Shown here in pieces: positions 36,588-49,165 of a stretch of DNA of 64,000 nt (positions within the stretch are counted from its first letter, which is position 1; each line of letters begins with the position of its first letter). The notes beneath the pieces were generated by a model. It saw only the letters and a program-made list of their open reading frames with translations. It did not search any database and was not told where the DNA came from. Position numbers and translations under genes: made by a program. The DNA lies in assembly GCA_039000515.1 (NCBI GenBank), contig JBCFYV010000012.1, forward strand, positions 15,967,172 through 16,031,171. Reading direction: 5' to 3'. Source of the DNA: Timema cristinae (taxonomy: Eukaryota; Arthropoda; Insecta; Phasmatodea; Timematidae).

Positions 36588-38375
36588 TAGCCCCACGGCC
36601 CTCCACCTTCCCTGCAGTCACATGGTCCCCCACCTTCCCTGCAGTCCCACGGTCCCCCACCTTCCCTGCAGTCCCATGGTCCCTCACCTTCCCTGCAGTC
36701 CCACGGTCCCCCACCTTCCCTGCAGTCCCACGGCCCCCCACCTTCCCTGCAGTCCCACGGTCCCCCACCTTCCCTGCAGTCACATGGTCCCCCACCTTCC
36801 CTGCAGTTACACGGTCCCTCATCTTCCCTGCAGTCCCCTGGTCCCTCACCTTCCCTGAAGTCCCACGGTCCCCCACCTTCCCTGCAGTCACATGGTCCCC
36901 CACCTTCCCTGCAGTCCCACGGTCCCTCACCTTCCCTGCAGTCCCATGGTCCCTCACCTTCCCTGAAGTCCCACGGTCCCCCACCTTCCCTGCAGTCACA
37001 TGGTCCCCCACCTTCCCTGCAGTCACATGGTCCCCCACCTTCCCTGCAGTCCCATGGTCCCTCATCTTCCCTGCAGTCCCATGGTCCCTCACCTTCCCTG
37101 CAGTCCCACGGTCCCCCACCTTCCCTGCAGTCACATGGTCCCCCACCTTCCCTGCAGTCCCACGGTCCCCCACCTTCCCTGCAGTCCCATGGTCCCTCAC
37201 CTTCCCTGCAGTCCCACGGTCCCTCACCTTCCCTGCAGTCCCACGACCCCCCACCTTCCCTGCAGTCACACGACCCCCCACCTTCCCTGCAGTCACCGGT
37301 CCCTCACCTTCCCTGCAGTCCCCACGGTCCCCCACCTTCCCTGCAGTTACACGGTCCCTCTCTCCTTCCCTGCAGTCCCATGGCCCCTTACCTTCCCTGA
37401 GTCACACGGCCCCCACCTTCCCTGCAGTCCCATGGCCCTCACCTTCCCTGCAGTCCCACGGTCCCCCACCTTCCCTGCAGTCACACGGTCCCTCACCTTC
37501 CCTGCAGTCCCACGGTCCCCCACCTTCCCTGCAGTCCCACGGTCCCTCACCTTCCCTGCAGTCCCACGGCCCCCCACCTTCCCTGCAGTCACACGGTCCC
37601 TCACCTTCCCTGCAGTCCCACGGTCCCCCACCTTCCCTGCAGTCCCTGGTCCCTCACCTTCCCTGCAGTCCCACGGTCCCTCACCTTCCCTGCAGTCCCA
37701 CGGCCCCCACCTTCCCTGCAGTCCCACGGTCCCCCACCTTCCCTGCAGTCCACGGTCCCCCACCTTCCCTGCAGTCCCACGGTCCCCCACCTTCCCTGCA
37801 GTTACACGGTCCCTCATCTTCCCTGCAGTCCCATGGCCCCTTACCTTCCCTGAAGTCACACGGCCCCCACCTTCCCTGCAGTCCCATGGCCCCTCACCTT
37901 CCCTGCAGTCCCACGGTCCCCCACCTTCCCTGCAGTCACACGGTCCCTCACCTTCCCTGCAGTCCCACGGTCCCCCACCTTCCCTGCAGTCCACGGTCCC
38001 CCACCTTCCTGCAGTTACACGGTCCCTCATCTTCCCTGCAGTCCCATGGCCCTTACCTTCCCTGAGTCACACGGCCCCACCTTCCTGCAGTCCCACGGTC
38101 CCTCACCTTCCCTGCAGTCCCACGGTCCCTCACCTTCCCTGCAGTCCCACGGCCCCCCACCTTCCCTGCAGTCACACGTCCCTCACCTTCCCTGCAGTCC
38201 ACGGCCCCCCACCTTCCCTGCAGTCCCACGGTCCCTCACCTTCCCTGCAGTCCACGGTCCCTCACCTTCCTGCAGTCCCACGGCCCCCCACCTTCCCTGC
38301 AGTCCCACGGCCCCCCACCTTCCCTGCAGTCCCACGGTCCCCCACCTTACCTGCAGTCCCATGGACCCAATCTTC
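36588..38375. repeat. 27-bp minisatellite, about 66 units, PstI site in nearly every unit
   Basis: The unit 'ccaccttccctgcagtccca' plus 'cggtccc' repeats every 27 bases. Variants are cacggt, catggt, cacatggt and cacggccc, and gaagtc replaces gcagtc in a few units. Longer patterns recur: a four-unit (108-base) block containing 'cctgaagtcccacgg' at about 36855 and 36963, and a longer block around 'cttaccttccctga' at about 37385, 37840 and 38055. Because 27 is a multiple of three, overlapping open frames appear on both strands (plus 36578-38065 and 37000-38382; minus 36559-37335 and 37347-38030). Single-base deletions from about 37290 on break the phase. Open frames in several phases at once argue against a real Pro/Ser-rich protein. 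Confidence 0.93.
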
Positions 38376-40098
38376 CCTGTAGTTTCACGACCCCAAACCC
38401 CCTACAGTTCCTCTGTAATCTGGAGATGGTTACGCAGCCTATGGTCGCCCAGCTTTACTACCTCATTCTATGCGACCTGATTCTTCCCGCCTCGTTCGGG
38501 AGCTAGCACCAGTTGTTCACATTCCCAAACTACCACGCCTTCAAACTATATTGTGGTCCGTTGGGGAGTTTGCCTTCTTAGAAAATAAACCTGCTGAAAG
38601 CTGCCGAGGCATTTGATTTTCAACCACTAAATTAAATAATAAAGGTAAGTTATGTTGTACAAAGTAGCTTTCAGTATCAATAATAGTCGATTGACTTTAG
38701 AATAGCGCAATCAACAGGATAATCAGTTGTTTACGACTGATATTCACTGCGTTTTCTAGGTTTTTTTAAAGAAGGAATTCCCATTTTTCTAAAAGAAAAA
38801 CAAAATTAGATTAGAATAGAACAAAGATTAATTTTTTATAAATGTAACTTATGTGAAGGTTTGTAGTTGGGGTTTGAAAAAGAATGATTTGACGATTTCG
38901 GAAAAATACGTGCAAATGTTACAAACTCCATTGTTTCCGTGTTAACAGGGGGTAAGAAGGATAAAACACGTGTTCGAATTAACTTGCTTAGTTCTTCTAA
39001 TGGAGGGACTACTATTTAAAGATTGCAGCTAAATGTGCCAAGCTCACCAAAATTATAGTGTTCCTAAATCAAAATCTCTTATAATGTTGACATCATATCA
39101 GCTAATATTAGTGGTTAAAGGGACCAATCGAAAATCTAGGGGACTCTGGTTATATTTCTAGTGGCGCTGAAGAGAGTATTATTTTTTATAAAGGCTCATC
39201 CTGTTATAAAATTATTACATATCTCGTCACTAAAGCTGTGAGTGTGATGTTTGATGCACTAAGTCGTGTACTGATAGATCTCACCAATATTGGTCCACCC
39301 TATAGCCCGCGTTCCAAACGTAGGACAATTACCTCAGTGTTAATATTAATAGACGGTCAGAGAGAATGTAAACTAACGAGAGTAACTAAAACCTACAATT
39401 TTCTTAAATTATTAGTATGAATTAGTATGAAGTGAATTTTCACCGCTTGTTTACATCTGTCTTAGTAAACCATCGCTGACCAATGTAGGTCAACAGAGCA
39501 ATAATTCTTCAATCTAATTTCTTGGAAATAATACTCGTGCTATAAATATAACGTGATGAATGTTGACCAATAAAATGGTCCCTCGTCCATCACACCGTAA
39601 TCCTTTGAACAAGAATCGAAACAAAATAGCTTTTTTCAGAAGAGAGACGTGCATAAACAAAAAGACGCAACCTTAGAGAGGAAAAGGAGGGGGATGATGA
39701 ATAATCGTCCATTTTTCAAATCCAGGATGAAAAATGGCAGCCAATATAGGGGTGGCTTTAAGAAACTTCCCAAGTTCTTGCGACTGACCGCCCGTAGAAA
39801 GATCGAGTCACTGACAGGTTTACGAGAGTTAAAAAGAGTCCAAAAGAAAAAATAAATAAACTCGAAATTCAAGCGAAGAGCCGCTTGGGACGACCTCTCC
39901 CGTTACGGAGAGGAAATTATATTTCCTCCACTATTTATTTGACCGCCTCTTTGCACGCCAGCAACATGGTCTGACCCAGTCGCAACTTTAAAAAACAAAA
40001 TTTGAAATAATTCACCTCAACTACTCATCCCAAACCTCAACCTCCAAAGAATTATGGGTGGAAAGAGATAGAAGGATTTAAATTACCATTAAAAATAA
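38376..40098. other. Unassigned sequence flanking the minisatellite
   Basis: A short shared motif, 'aaggaattcccatttttc' (about 38775), also occurs near 56902. The Lys/Arg-rich frame at 39649-39855 and the frame at 39238-39420 show no domain. Confidence 0.45.
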
Positions 40099-40865
40099 GT
40101 GGCACGTACTTTATCTCTTTAATCTTAAAATAGAAACATTTACTAAAAAGTAGTCAAATCTGTGAAACGAAATAATATACTGTTGCAGAAACACTCCACC
40201 AAAGAGCATTAATGTTATAATATAAATTGTTACAGAAACATTGAGAAAAGAGAAGAATCTCTGACCACCAAAGAACATAACAATTTTATATTTCTAAGTA
40301 CTTCACAAATAAATAAATATATACGTTTGCTTATAGATCAGAAACCTTTGGTTTTATAAAAATATATTCCAGATTAAAATATTTCTAATCTTAACAGCAC
40401 TACAACTTTACAATGATAAGTTATTTCGTATTTCAAACAGTTTCGGATATTTGGTCAAAATTGGAAATTTCTGATTATGTGAAGTACCTTTAAAGTAATT
40501 TTCATGGTAAAACTAGAATTGCATTTTTTTTAAATGTTAAACAGTATCTATCAAAATCATTAGAGCGGATTTAGAGAAAATCAATTTTTCTCTTTTAGCC
40601 CTTCAGTAAACTATCCTTAAATTAGGGGTTATATAGCTAATTCAAAAAGCCCTTGAGGACACATTATGAAAACCCTAGATACCAAGTTTTAGCCCAATCG
40701 GTAAAATGATTTTTGTTCTAGTCCAAGATACAGACAGACAAACAAACAGACGGCATTGCGAAAACTACTTTTTAGGTTTCAGGGGTCATGGCACGCCGAC
40801 CTCAAAAAACTCTAATTCCAATTTCTTGGCAATCACAATACTTCTCTCTTCAAGGCATATATATA
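40099..40865 (-). repeat. Dispersed element Family A, single full unit with tail
   Basis: Runs from the tail side ('ctttatctctttaatcttaa', 'gtgaaacgaaataatatac') through 'cttcagtaaactatcctt' and 'ttctagtccaagatacagac'. It then continues with a short run of gaca/aaca motifs and 'ggtttcaggggtcatgg' to 'cttggcaatcacaatactt'. This is the complement of the head seen at 61621 ('agtattgtgatcg', 'tcatgacccc'). The 61-residue frame at 40706-40891 reads the antisense of the head. Confidence 0.78.
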
Positions 40866-41499
40866 AAGTAAAAAGTAATATGTGTTACTAAGACTAAATT
40901 ATTTTAAATTATTTTTCAGATATTTTAGTAATGAATCCGTAATCCTAATTATTTATTTGTAATGATCATTCCTTTTAAGTCTGGAAGAGGTCAAGACTAG
41001 GTATATCTAATCGAAGTAAAATAATCGATAATGGTAAGTATTGGTTTTGAAAGCGAAAGTAGGTAGTTTTATCCAACTACTGTATTTATCTTAGGTATTT
41101 TTATGTACAAAAATATGATTTTCCTCGTATATATGCTTAGAATGTTTGTATATATGTAAAACTTTGTTTTATAATATAATCTTTCCTAATTTGTATATTA
41201 AATCTGAAATTCGGCAAAGAGAACGAAACAAGGAGTGCAAGGAAAGACCTATGGCATTCAGAATGAACGTAGTGAGATAATCTGGGATAAAAACAATAGA
41301 TAAGAGAATGATGGAAGGAGTATTTTGAGCAATTGTATGGTATTAACGTAGTGGATGTATCAGAAAATAAGTAAAATGTTATGATGAGTGAAATAATTAA
41401 CAAGGTTGAGGTGTTATAACATATGGAAAGTGTTATTGAATGGCAAAGCTACGCGCGTTAAGGGGATCACAAATGAAATGCAAGTGTTGGGGCATGGTC
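40866..41499. other. Unassigned AT-rich sequence
   Basis: No gene or repeat recognised. The minus frame at 41137-41403 has no domain. Confidence 0.45.
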
Positions 41500-41850
41500 C
41501 TGCTTGCCGAATTGTGCGAGTTGTTCAATATATATGCTAGGATTTAGAATGTTCCTAATGACTGGAAGAATACTATCATTGTTCCTTTGTACGAAGGTAC
41601 AATTTTTGGAAAAGTTTTGATTGAGAGGGTTCGTGAAAAACTGAGGACAAGATTTGGGCTGTGCAATGTGTTTTCATGCCAAGTAGAGCTTTCATGGACC
41701 AGATATATGCATTGCAACAAGTTATTGAGAAATGTATGGCATTAGGGAAGAAAGTTTGCTTTCGTTGATCTGGAGAATGCCTAGGCTCGGATGAATAGAC
41801 TTATGTTATGGCATGTTCTGAGAAATTATACCTAGTGTGGATCCATGGTA
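41500..41850 (+). pseudogene. Non-LTR retrotransposon (LINE) reverse-transcriptase remnant
   Basis: Reading three frames in turn gives, in the family's usual order: 'VPNDWKNTIIVPLYEG' (N-terminal RT region), 'GKVLIERVREKLR', then 'FMPSRAFMDQIYALQQVIEK' and, after a stop, 'VDLENA' stop 'ARMNRLMLWHVL'. The last piece corresponds to RT motif A (F-x-D-LEKAYD-type), and its first catalytic Asp is still visible. The conserved stretch that should sit between PLYEG and GKVL is deleted. There are at least two frame shifts and three stops, so it is dead. A partial tandem copy of about 50 bases follows (41816-41920, 'ttctgagaaa..tatagtgtg'). The exact LINE clade cannot be decided from this piece. It might be related to the LINE that mobilised the SINEs, but nothing here shows that. 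Confidence 0.75.
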
Positions 41851-42887
41851 TAGTATGGAATATTCTGAGAAAGTATAGTGTGAATCTATGGTTAGTAAAT
41901 GCAATTGTGGCAGTGTATTGAGTAAAAAGTTTAGGCATCGTGAGAAAATATACAGTCAAACATCGATAATTTTCCGCCATCCCTAACCGGGATACTATCC
42001 TTGTACTTCCCACACGTCAGCTTTAGGAACGATCCACGTACCAAGGACAAGGTTATACAGTTTGTGGGGTGAGAAAGGACTAGGCCCGGTTAACAGCTTT
42101 TCCATCTTCTCCCCTCCCCTACCCCCTCTCTCTGTTACTATGGAAGAACAGCACAATGCTGTTGCTTGCTCATACACCGTAGAGAAATGAGACACACTCT
42201 ACCCCAATGCTCTTTTCAAGTCTCACCAACACAACACCCATTCAAAACGCATACGATTTTTCTTTGACTTTTCTTGACATATATCCAACCCCATTGACCT
42301 TATTTTTTTCAGAGCGTCATTTTAAACTTTATGACTCCAAAGTTATAGTCGTCATCATGGTACTTACACAAAGTAATAAGCTTTTACTATTTACCTTTTA
42401 TTCATCGCCTTTCCCTTAACACATTACCAAGCCCTTGCTTTCAGGATGTTTATGGCGACGCGCGGTCCCCATCGCCCTAGCAAAACAAATGTTCCTTTTC
42501 TTTCCTAGCGTCGTCCTTACAGGCAATAAGCGTCGGGCGATGATCTCCTTCTACCCACCCTATAGAATATGATCACAAGAGGCCCCTGCCCCTGAATGCC
42601 GACCATGGGGGGAATCGGAGAATGAAACACAACTCTGCGTTCAGAATATAAAAAGCTTGGAACAAGTTCGGTCAAATGTTTACTCCATACAGCCAGCAGG
42701 GATATCCTAACCTTCACGGCACCGGTAGACAAGTAAATGCCGTACTCTAAATTTTAAATAAATGTATGGTCTTTGTTTCTTTCAAGCGAGTCGTGCAAGC
42801 GGCGGGGCGCGAAACAGCGAATTGGTGCGATGGCCTGCGTGGGCGAATACAAGAAGTTAGCCAGACGAGAAGAGTTAAAATCAGTAA
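41851..42887. other. Unassigned sequence
   Basis: Balanced base composition at about 42000-42200 and 42440-42730, with small open frames (41995-42195 minus, 42517-42732 minus) and no recognised domain. Could hide exons; nothing decisive. Confidence 0.4.
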
Positions 42888-43053
42888 CCATGATTAAGTG
42901 TACCTAGATTTGCGCAGAGGGAGAGTTGAAACCCATTTAGGAAACAACACCCTCAGTACACCCAACAAGGATTGAACCCAGATCTCCCTGTCTTCGGGAG
43001 TCCAGTCTATTGCGAGAGTAGCGCCTTAGACCATGCGTTCACAGAAGCAGGCC
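42888..43053 (-). mobile_element. SINE-1 copy, 3' end missing
   Basis: 'gattaagtgtacctagattt', 'gcgcagagggagagttgaaa', 'caaggattgaacccagatct', 'gcgagagtagcgccttagac' and 'cagaagcagg' are the complement of body, B box and head in order. The open frame at 42972-43187 starts inside it and is not a gene. Confidence 0.75.
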
Positions 43054-44219
43054 AGTCAATTGTTAATCAACAACAAAAAGCTAAACGGAAATATCTCAAG
43101 CAACTACTATCTTCTTGGAAAAGGAATTTTACGTTAAATCTGATCATTTATGGGAATAAAAACGCATTAATCATTAAAACAAATTAAAAGGGGATAATAA
43201 TTCCTGCTCTTTTATACACCTCCATTGTTTTAATTTATAAATCCGATAAAATAAAAATTACTTCAACACTTTGAGAGAGCTGGGAACATTTTCTATCCCT
43301 AAGTAATCGGTTATGGTAGTTTTTACATTTCACATCACAAAGAACACGTCTACTTTTTACTTCACATATTCACCCAATTTAGACATATTAATCACCAGAC
43401 TAGATGCGATTTAATCCAGCCAACACACAACAAACACTGTCTGTGGATGCTGGAACAGAATTTGAGAAGACAAACACTCCGTTTTTATGAATGCTCTGAG
43501 CAAGAGATGCGAGTCCCACCAGTCGCTATTTGCGCGAAAGTATCAACATATTTAATCGCGTCAGACGCTTGGAAGTCGCCCGCACCACTCGCGTTCTTTC
43601 ACGTAAGCAGGTCAACGCCTAAGCGGCCTCTTAGTGGCGTTCTTGCATACGGCCCTATGTTAATATTGCTTTTACCGGCATTCCTCATCCATCAATATTA
43701 AAGATGTCTGAAGCCTTGGCATTTAGCGAAAATGTTGTTTAGTCCATTAATGAGTGCCACCAATCAGTAAATTACTATTCTATAATACTTAAGGCTCTTG
43801 GCCCTGTCGAGTGCAAGTCTAAAACCTTTTTTTGTGGGAAGTGGGCGGGAGGTTGAAAGGAGTGTCGTGGCCTCACAACCAACCGAAGTATCCCTCCGCG
43901 CCAACAAGGACAGATGGATCAAGGAAACCGTAGATGGCGCTAGCTACCAGACAGGTCTTGCGGAAAAATCATGCGTTTGGAAATAAATGTTTTCTCGAAA
44001 ACGAGTGAAATATTTATGTTAATATTTTCAACAACCCTTCTAAGATAATGTATCGATGTTTATTAATTTTTACATTTTCTTATTATTTTTTATGGAGCTG
44101 GCAGTTTTCTATTAAAAGAATGCCAATTTGATCGATATTTTATCACTGTTAGAATTATAAAGGAGGTATGTATATAAAAAGTATAACTTAATCAACATGC
44201 TTCTATTCTTGAACAAACC
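43054..44219. other. Unassigned sequence, partly GC-richer
   Basis: A more GC-rich stretch (43440-43990) holds plus-strand frames of 84 residues (43447-43701) and 62 residues (43798-43986). Neither shows a recognisable domain. The phrase 'gtagatggcgctagc' near 43932 resembles 'tagatggcgcta' motifs at 58840-58915. Confidence 0.4.
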
Positions 44220-44520
44220 GTTTCTGGAAAAAAAATTGCAAAACAATCAAAATTCTTGAAGATAACCGTTTGTTCCCATGGCTCCGAATTTCCACGCCAA
44301 ATGAAAGGGGCCAATCGCCTTAAGATAGGTTGAGGGTAATTTTTTTTGTAGGAACTGCATCAATATCCTTTTGGACAAAGGATATAAAACCATCCCAACC
44401 TCCACGTTAGCAGTGAATCCGGCCGGGATGTAAACTCTGCCTCCCGATTCAGAGTCAGTCGTGCAAACTGTTCATAGCTAATACTGGTGATAAATAAAAC
44501 TGTGTGCTGAAATAACAGAA
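44220..44520 (+). promoter_or_regulatory. Possible solo LTR or compact Pol II promoter module
   Basis: A TATA-like 'ggatataaaacc' (about 44390), initiator-like 'cagtg' and 'tcagtcgtgc' (44410-44462), and a poly(A) signal 'aataaa' (about 44493) followed by 'tgtgtgctga' lie within about 110 bases. This compact promoter-to-poly(A) order is typical of an LTR. No matching second LTR, primer binding site or polymerase gene is visible, so this is only a candidate. Confidence 0.25.
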
Positions 44521-44592
44521 AATTCAAGTTACTTAATCGGTATTGCGTCTATATACGCACCTAATTTTTGTGTTTGTCCAAGTAGATATCAG

Positions 44593-44810
44593 TGGGCACA
44601 TGGATAAAACTTAGAGATGGTCTAGTTAGCTGTTTGCAAGTAGGTAGGGATTCAAATCCCTGTCGGGTGTACTAAGGCTGAACTTCTTTAAATTATTATA
44701 CAATCTCTCTCCATGTAAATTCGAATAAATCTCCTATAAATGATACTTGCGTCATCTTTATTCCACTAACATAATTAAATGTAGATATATCACACACGTG
44801 TGGTCCAAAA
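44593..44810 (+). mobile_element. SINE-1 copy, degraded
   Basis: Contains the B box 'gggattcaaatccctgtcgg', body 'gtgtactaaggctgaactt' and 'caatctctctccatgtaaat', then '..ttccactaacataatta', ending near 'gtgtggtccaaaa'. The head retains 'agagatggtctagtt'. Confidence 0.7.
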
Positions 44811-45451
44811 AAAATCAATAGAAATAAATGTTTTAAAAATTTGTTCTGTACGTATTCGTTAGTTCCTAAGAAAAAATAAAATGCACGGTCTATTTTGCTG
44901 CTTGCCCCCATTCAGTGAAATTGATGCAACCATACCCTTGAATACCCGTCAAGTACAATGGATTCAAGTTATTTCTCAACAGAAACACACCGCTACGTTC
45001 TACAAATAGCGGACGTCTCCCAAGCTGCGCGGCGCCATCACTTACGTACCCTACGGCGCTGAGGTTCAGCCTCTAACCGCGGAGATTATTCACCCTGACT
45101 GCAGAAACGTTGCCTGGCGCGCTTGAAAACTGTTAGCGCCGACAACCGGAAAATCTGCATATGAATGTCTTCATTAACTTTGTTTTCCCTGTTAAGCTGA
45201 CAAAATAGCACTAGCCCGGCACCCACCAACAACGCAGCTTTATTACTATTGTTACATACTCTCGTGCCGTTGCAGCAGAATTGCTTAATTCCATGTTTCA
45301 GTTTTTAAACGGTATATTAACAAAGTAGTGCTTGAGTTGAGAAATATTAACTTGTTAGAACAAAACCCATTACAGAAAATATAGGCATGCATTATAATTC
45401 ACATTCATATTCTTTCTTTCACATATTTCGGGGGGAAATAAATAATAAATA
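44811..45451. other. Unassigned sequence
   Basis: The CpG-containing patch at 44990-45140 is more balanced than its surroundings. No domain or repeat recognised. Confidence 0.4.
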
Positions 45452-45652
45452 TACGCATATGAACTAATTACGCTAGTGGGGTAGGAATTAGGACGAGTGA
45501 ATCAAAATGGAGTGTACTTGCATATGCGTGTTGGAAGAGTGGAAAAACAACCTCAGCTCCCCCGACCAGGATTAAAACCATGATCCCCCCGTCATCGGTG
45601 GTCCAGTCTATTGCGAGTGTGACGGCTAAAACCATTCGACCACACAAATGGA
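45452..45652 (-). mobile_element. SINE-1 copy, tail truncated
   Basis: Complement landmarks: 'tacgcatatgaactaattac', 'gctagtggggtaggaatta', 'gtgtacttgcatatgcgtg', 'ccgaccaggattaaaacca', 'gtccagtctattgcgagtg', and the head side 'ttcgaccacacaaatgg'. Confidence 0.75.
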
Positions 45653-48347
45653 TGTTTAAGCTGTTAAATTTCTCATGTGCTCAAACGAATGACAATAATG
45701 ATTTTACAATATGATACAATGTTTGTGCTCATGGCATGAAATACGAAAGAAAGGAAATTTTTGAGACAAAATAAAACTAATTTTAAAAGATACATGAATC
45801 GTAAACCCTAAATGAAATGTGACGCAAGGTCATAAGGCATGCACAGTTTGGGGGACTCACATGTATATTTTATGATCAAGATAATTTCATGACTGTGCCA
45901 ATCCAAATTGATGTAAAATATTATCACTGTTCATTTATTTCAAACACACACATCAGAAGATGTGATTTGTTTTAAAGGTCGTTGTACAGTAAGTTGAAGT
46001 GGTTAAAGTACATAGCTTTTATAATAAACTTTATGGAATGAAAGATTCAATAAAACAGATGATAGGGTATTAAGCTTATTTATTGACACGTTTGCTACGA
46101 TGGGAACAGAATTATCAGCTCGTAGTTTAGTTTGAGGTTCAATCCAATTTTTATTGAAAGGGTCTTTTAGAAAACGCAAACATGTTTTTTTGCAAATAAC
46201 AATGGTAATATTTTGATATATTATCATTGATAAAAATTCAAAGTGACAGCTGCAGATCTTATTGTTTGAAACTAGATCTAGTAGCTTTTATAGCTGTGTT
46301 CGTTTGAGAATTTGATTGAATATAAGCGTCAAGAAGTCGCCCGTCTTCAGGTAGAAGTGATTCTTCTCTCCACCAGGATCGCTAGTGTTCTCTAGCCCTA
46401 ATAAATTTTTCTCAGGCGGTTACCAAGATTCTTCTTATTTCTTTGTCGCCCCTCCCAAACAGGCGGTCTGAAGGAAACGATCAGAAAATATTGTGAATCT
46501 CTGCCCCTCAGTCAGACCTTCGTAATAATGCTTTCTAGCGGCGACATTATAGTATTTAAATTTCACTAAACAGTCAACCTTGGTGGTATTGGAGTAGATT
46601 ACTCGCCCGATTACCGTGGGTTCAACGGATATTTTTTGGCCGATACAAATCTATTGCACAACTTCCTTCGGAAGGGAAGTAAGGTCGTCGGTCCCATGTT
46701 GATTGTGGCTTGAACAGAACACTGGAAGGTATGTGATAATACCTTTACAAGGAAAATTGGCAGGCCCTTTCACTCTCGCTTAAAGAAATTCTTGTGTGCT
46801 GATATAATCTGTAGGTTCAGAAAGTACATATTAAATACCTCAAATAATAATTCATTCAACCGTAAGAGCCTATGTTATAGGGTATTCTTTGTGTGTCTAA
46901 ATTCAATGGCAATTCTAATACATACATACATACACGCTACGTCGAAACAATCGGATGCAAACGAAACGGTTGCTTTGACTCGAGGTGAGATGGAAGTAAA
47001 CACTAGCTAAGGTAATTAATTTTGCAGTTTTTATAACAAAACCATATTTTATGAGCAAGATGAGTGAAATATTCCGTCAGTGAATTAGTTTGGTTTGGTT
47101 TTCTACACACAGTAATCCAAACACTTCATTTATATTTGTCTTGGGCAACGCGGTATTTGTGTATAATATATAGTTTTAACATCATTTAAAAATATTCGAA
47201 ACAAGATTGTAAGTAAGAATAAAATTTAAGATATAATACAAGCCAGGACTTAAAAGTAAATTAGTAAAATAAAATGTTTAAAATGTATTACCAATTTATT
47301 TTTAAGTCTTTTCTTATTATTTTAAAAAGTTTATTTTCAAATTTCGGAAAGTTAATTAGAAATATAAAAGAATTGTTGAGAATGTCATGTGTCAAAAATT
47401 TAACAAAACATATTTACTGTAGAATGTTTATTTTTATTTATTTTTGTAGAAAAAAAAAATTTTGGTTCAGTAAAAAGTGTAAAAATACGGTACCTAACCT
47501 AATGCTCCCTTCCGTCCTCGTTTCGGTTTGTTTATTTCACCAATCATTTGTTTACTCGCTGCAAGTAATGCAAAAGAGGAAATAGTTACTCTACTCCACA
47601 CAGCATTCATCGAATGCACAGCCAGGCTCCAATGTAACAACAAGTTGATGTAAGTTGCGGCGGTGCCAGTAAAGGGCACCACAACACATTCTCTACTTGG
47701 ATACAGAGCCAATCCCAAGATCTCGTCCACTCCACAAGAATGCGACCCGACTTCTATTCCCCCAAACTCTGCTGGTAAACTTCCCGCGCGGATTGATACT
47801 TTGTGACTGTGGCCACAAGGAACCGTTTCACCTCGGCAGGAACGCCATTGGGGATTTTAGTTTGAGAGTATCGATTATTCGAGATTTGCCTTCTAGAAAC
47901 TATTTCTAAACTTCGGGAAACAAGATATGCTACATGATCAGAAATGCACAATCCTGCTGTTTCTTGTTTGACTAACCAATTGCTTTTACAGGAAACGAAC
48001 AATTTCCACAGTTTCTATTTTCTTAAGGTTGGGTGTAAGTAAGGGGAGGCGAGAAAAGGTAAAGGGTTTTTGTAATTTTTCTTCCATTTTTTTTTTTTTT
48101 TTTTGCAAAATAAAAATAATATATCTCCAGACTGCAGTGGAACTATATAGTTTAATTTTCTATACATATTCATGACACCGATATATAGCAATCCAAGAGG
48201 TAAACAAAGCAAATAAAAGCTTCAAATCCTGATCAACATTTGCATGCTGTGTATTGAGGAGTGTCATGGGGGGGAGGGAGAGGGGGTGTCTTGTACCCAC
48301 TGTTGACTATTCACGTACTGGCATGCTCTGTTAACTCTATACGTAAT
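45653..48347. other. Unassigned sequence
   Basis: A 2.7-kb stretch without a recognised element. Balanced composition at 46310-46700 and 47490-47950. Frames there (minus 47494-47730 and 47754-48002, plus 47697-47909) overlap each other and show no domain. A 48-kb T-run and A-rich patches are simple sequence. Confidence 0.4.
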
Positions 48348-48359
48348 TCATAATGTATT

Positions 48360-48602
48360 TTTAGCACCAGATCTTACTACCCGTTTGGGTTATACGCCAG
48401 TGAAGTAATTAAACTAATGTGTAAGGGATCAGGAAGGTTGAATTTAGAGGTAATGTACCCGCATTTGCAAAGAGAGTGGAAAACCATTTGGGACAGAACT
48501 ACCCTCAGTACACCCGACTGGGATCAAACCCCAATCTCCTTGTCTTCAGCAGTCTAGTCTCTGCGAGAGTAGCGCCTTAGATCATGCGGTCACTGAAGCG
48601 GG
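48360..48602 (-). mobile_element. SINE-1 full copy with 12-bp target-site duplication
   Basis: Complete from the complement of the tail ('cttactacccgtttgggtta') through the body ('ttgaatttagaggtaatgt'), the B box ('gggatcaaaccccaatctcc') and the head ('agcgccttagatcatgcgg', 'cactgaagcggg'). The direct repeat tcataatgtatt at 48348-48359 and 48603-48614 flanks it exactly. Confidence 0.9.
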
Positions 48603-48614
48603 TCATAATGTATT

Positions 48615-49124
48615 GATTGCATCCTCTTTAACTCTTTACATAACTCGAATGTAATTATTACATGCTCGGTTGACTCTACTTAGTTCGCTATACTTAGTTT
48701 GCATGCATTGATTTCATGCTTCATTGACTCTTTAGTTGATTTACATGTATCGCTCTGTTATTCTCTACTTAGCTTACATGTATTGCAACTGGTGAAAGAA
48801 ACTGTGGAAAAACCATGTAAGGAAGGTTAGGTTTGCTTTGGGAAAATCAAAGTTTCTATCAAGTACGTTTTTATACTAGCCATAATAAAATGTTTGTGTG
48901 TTGTGTGAATTGTTTGGTTAGTATTCTAATGTATATGTTTGTGTATAAGTTTATGGTGGTTCTTAAAATGAAAGAGGTACAATGTCCGTCAGAACGAAAA
49001 AAAAAAAAAAAAGTTGGACTTAGACCGAAAAGCGAAAACTTTTATGACCAAACTATACAATTTTATTGTCAAACTAAAATGGAGGCCCCACATTTTACTT
49101 TGTTCGTCCTGTTTCATGTAGCTC

Positions 49125-49165
<41 letters not shown>

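Noticed and set aside
36578..38382. Long Pro/Ser-rich open frames (495, 460, 258 and 227 residues)
   Set aside because: They are produced by a 27-bp tandem repeat and are open in several phases on both strands. Nothing suggests selection for one frame.
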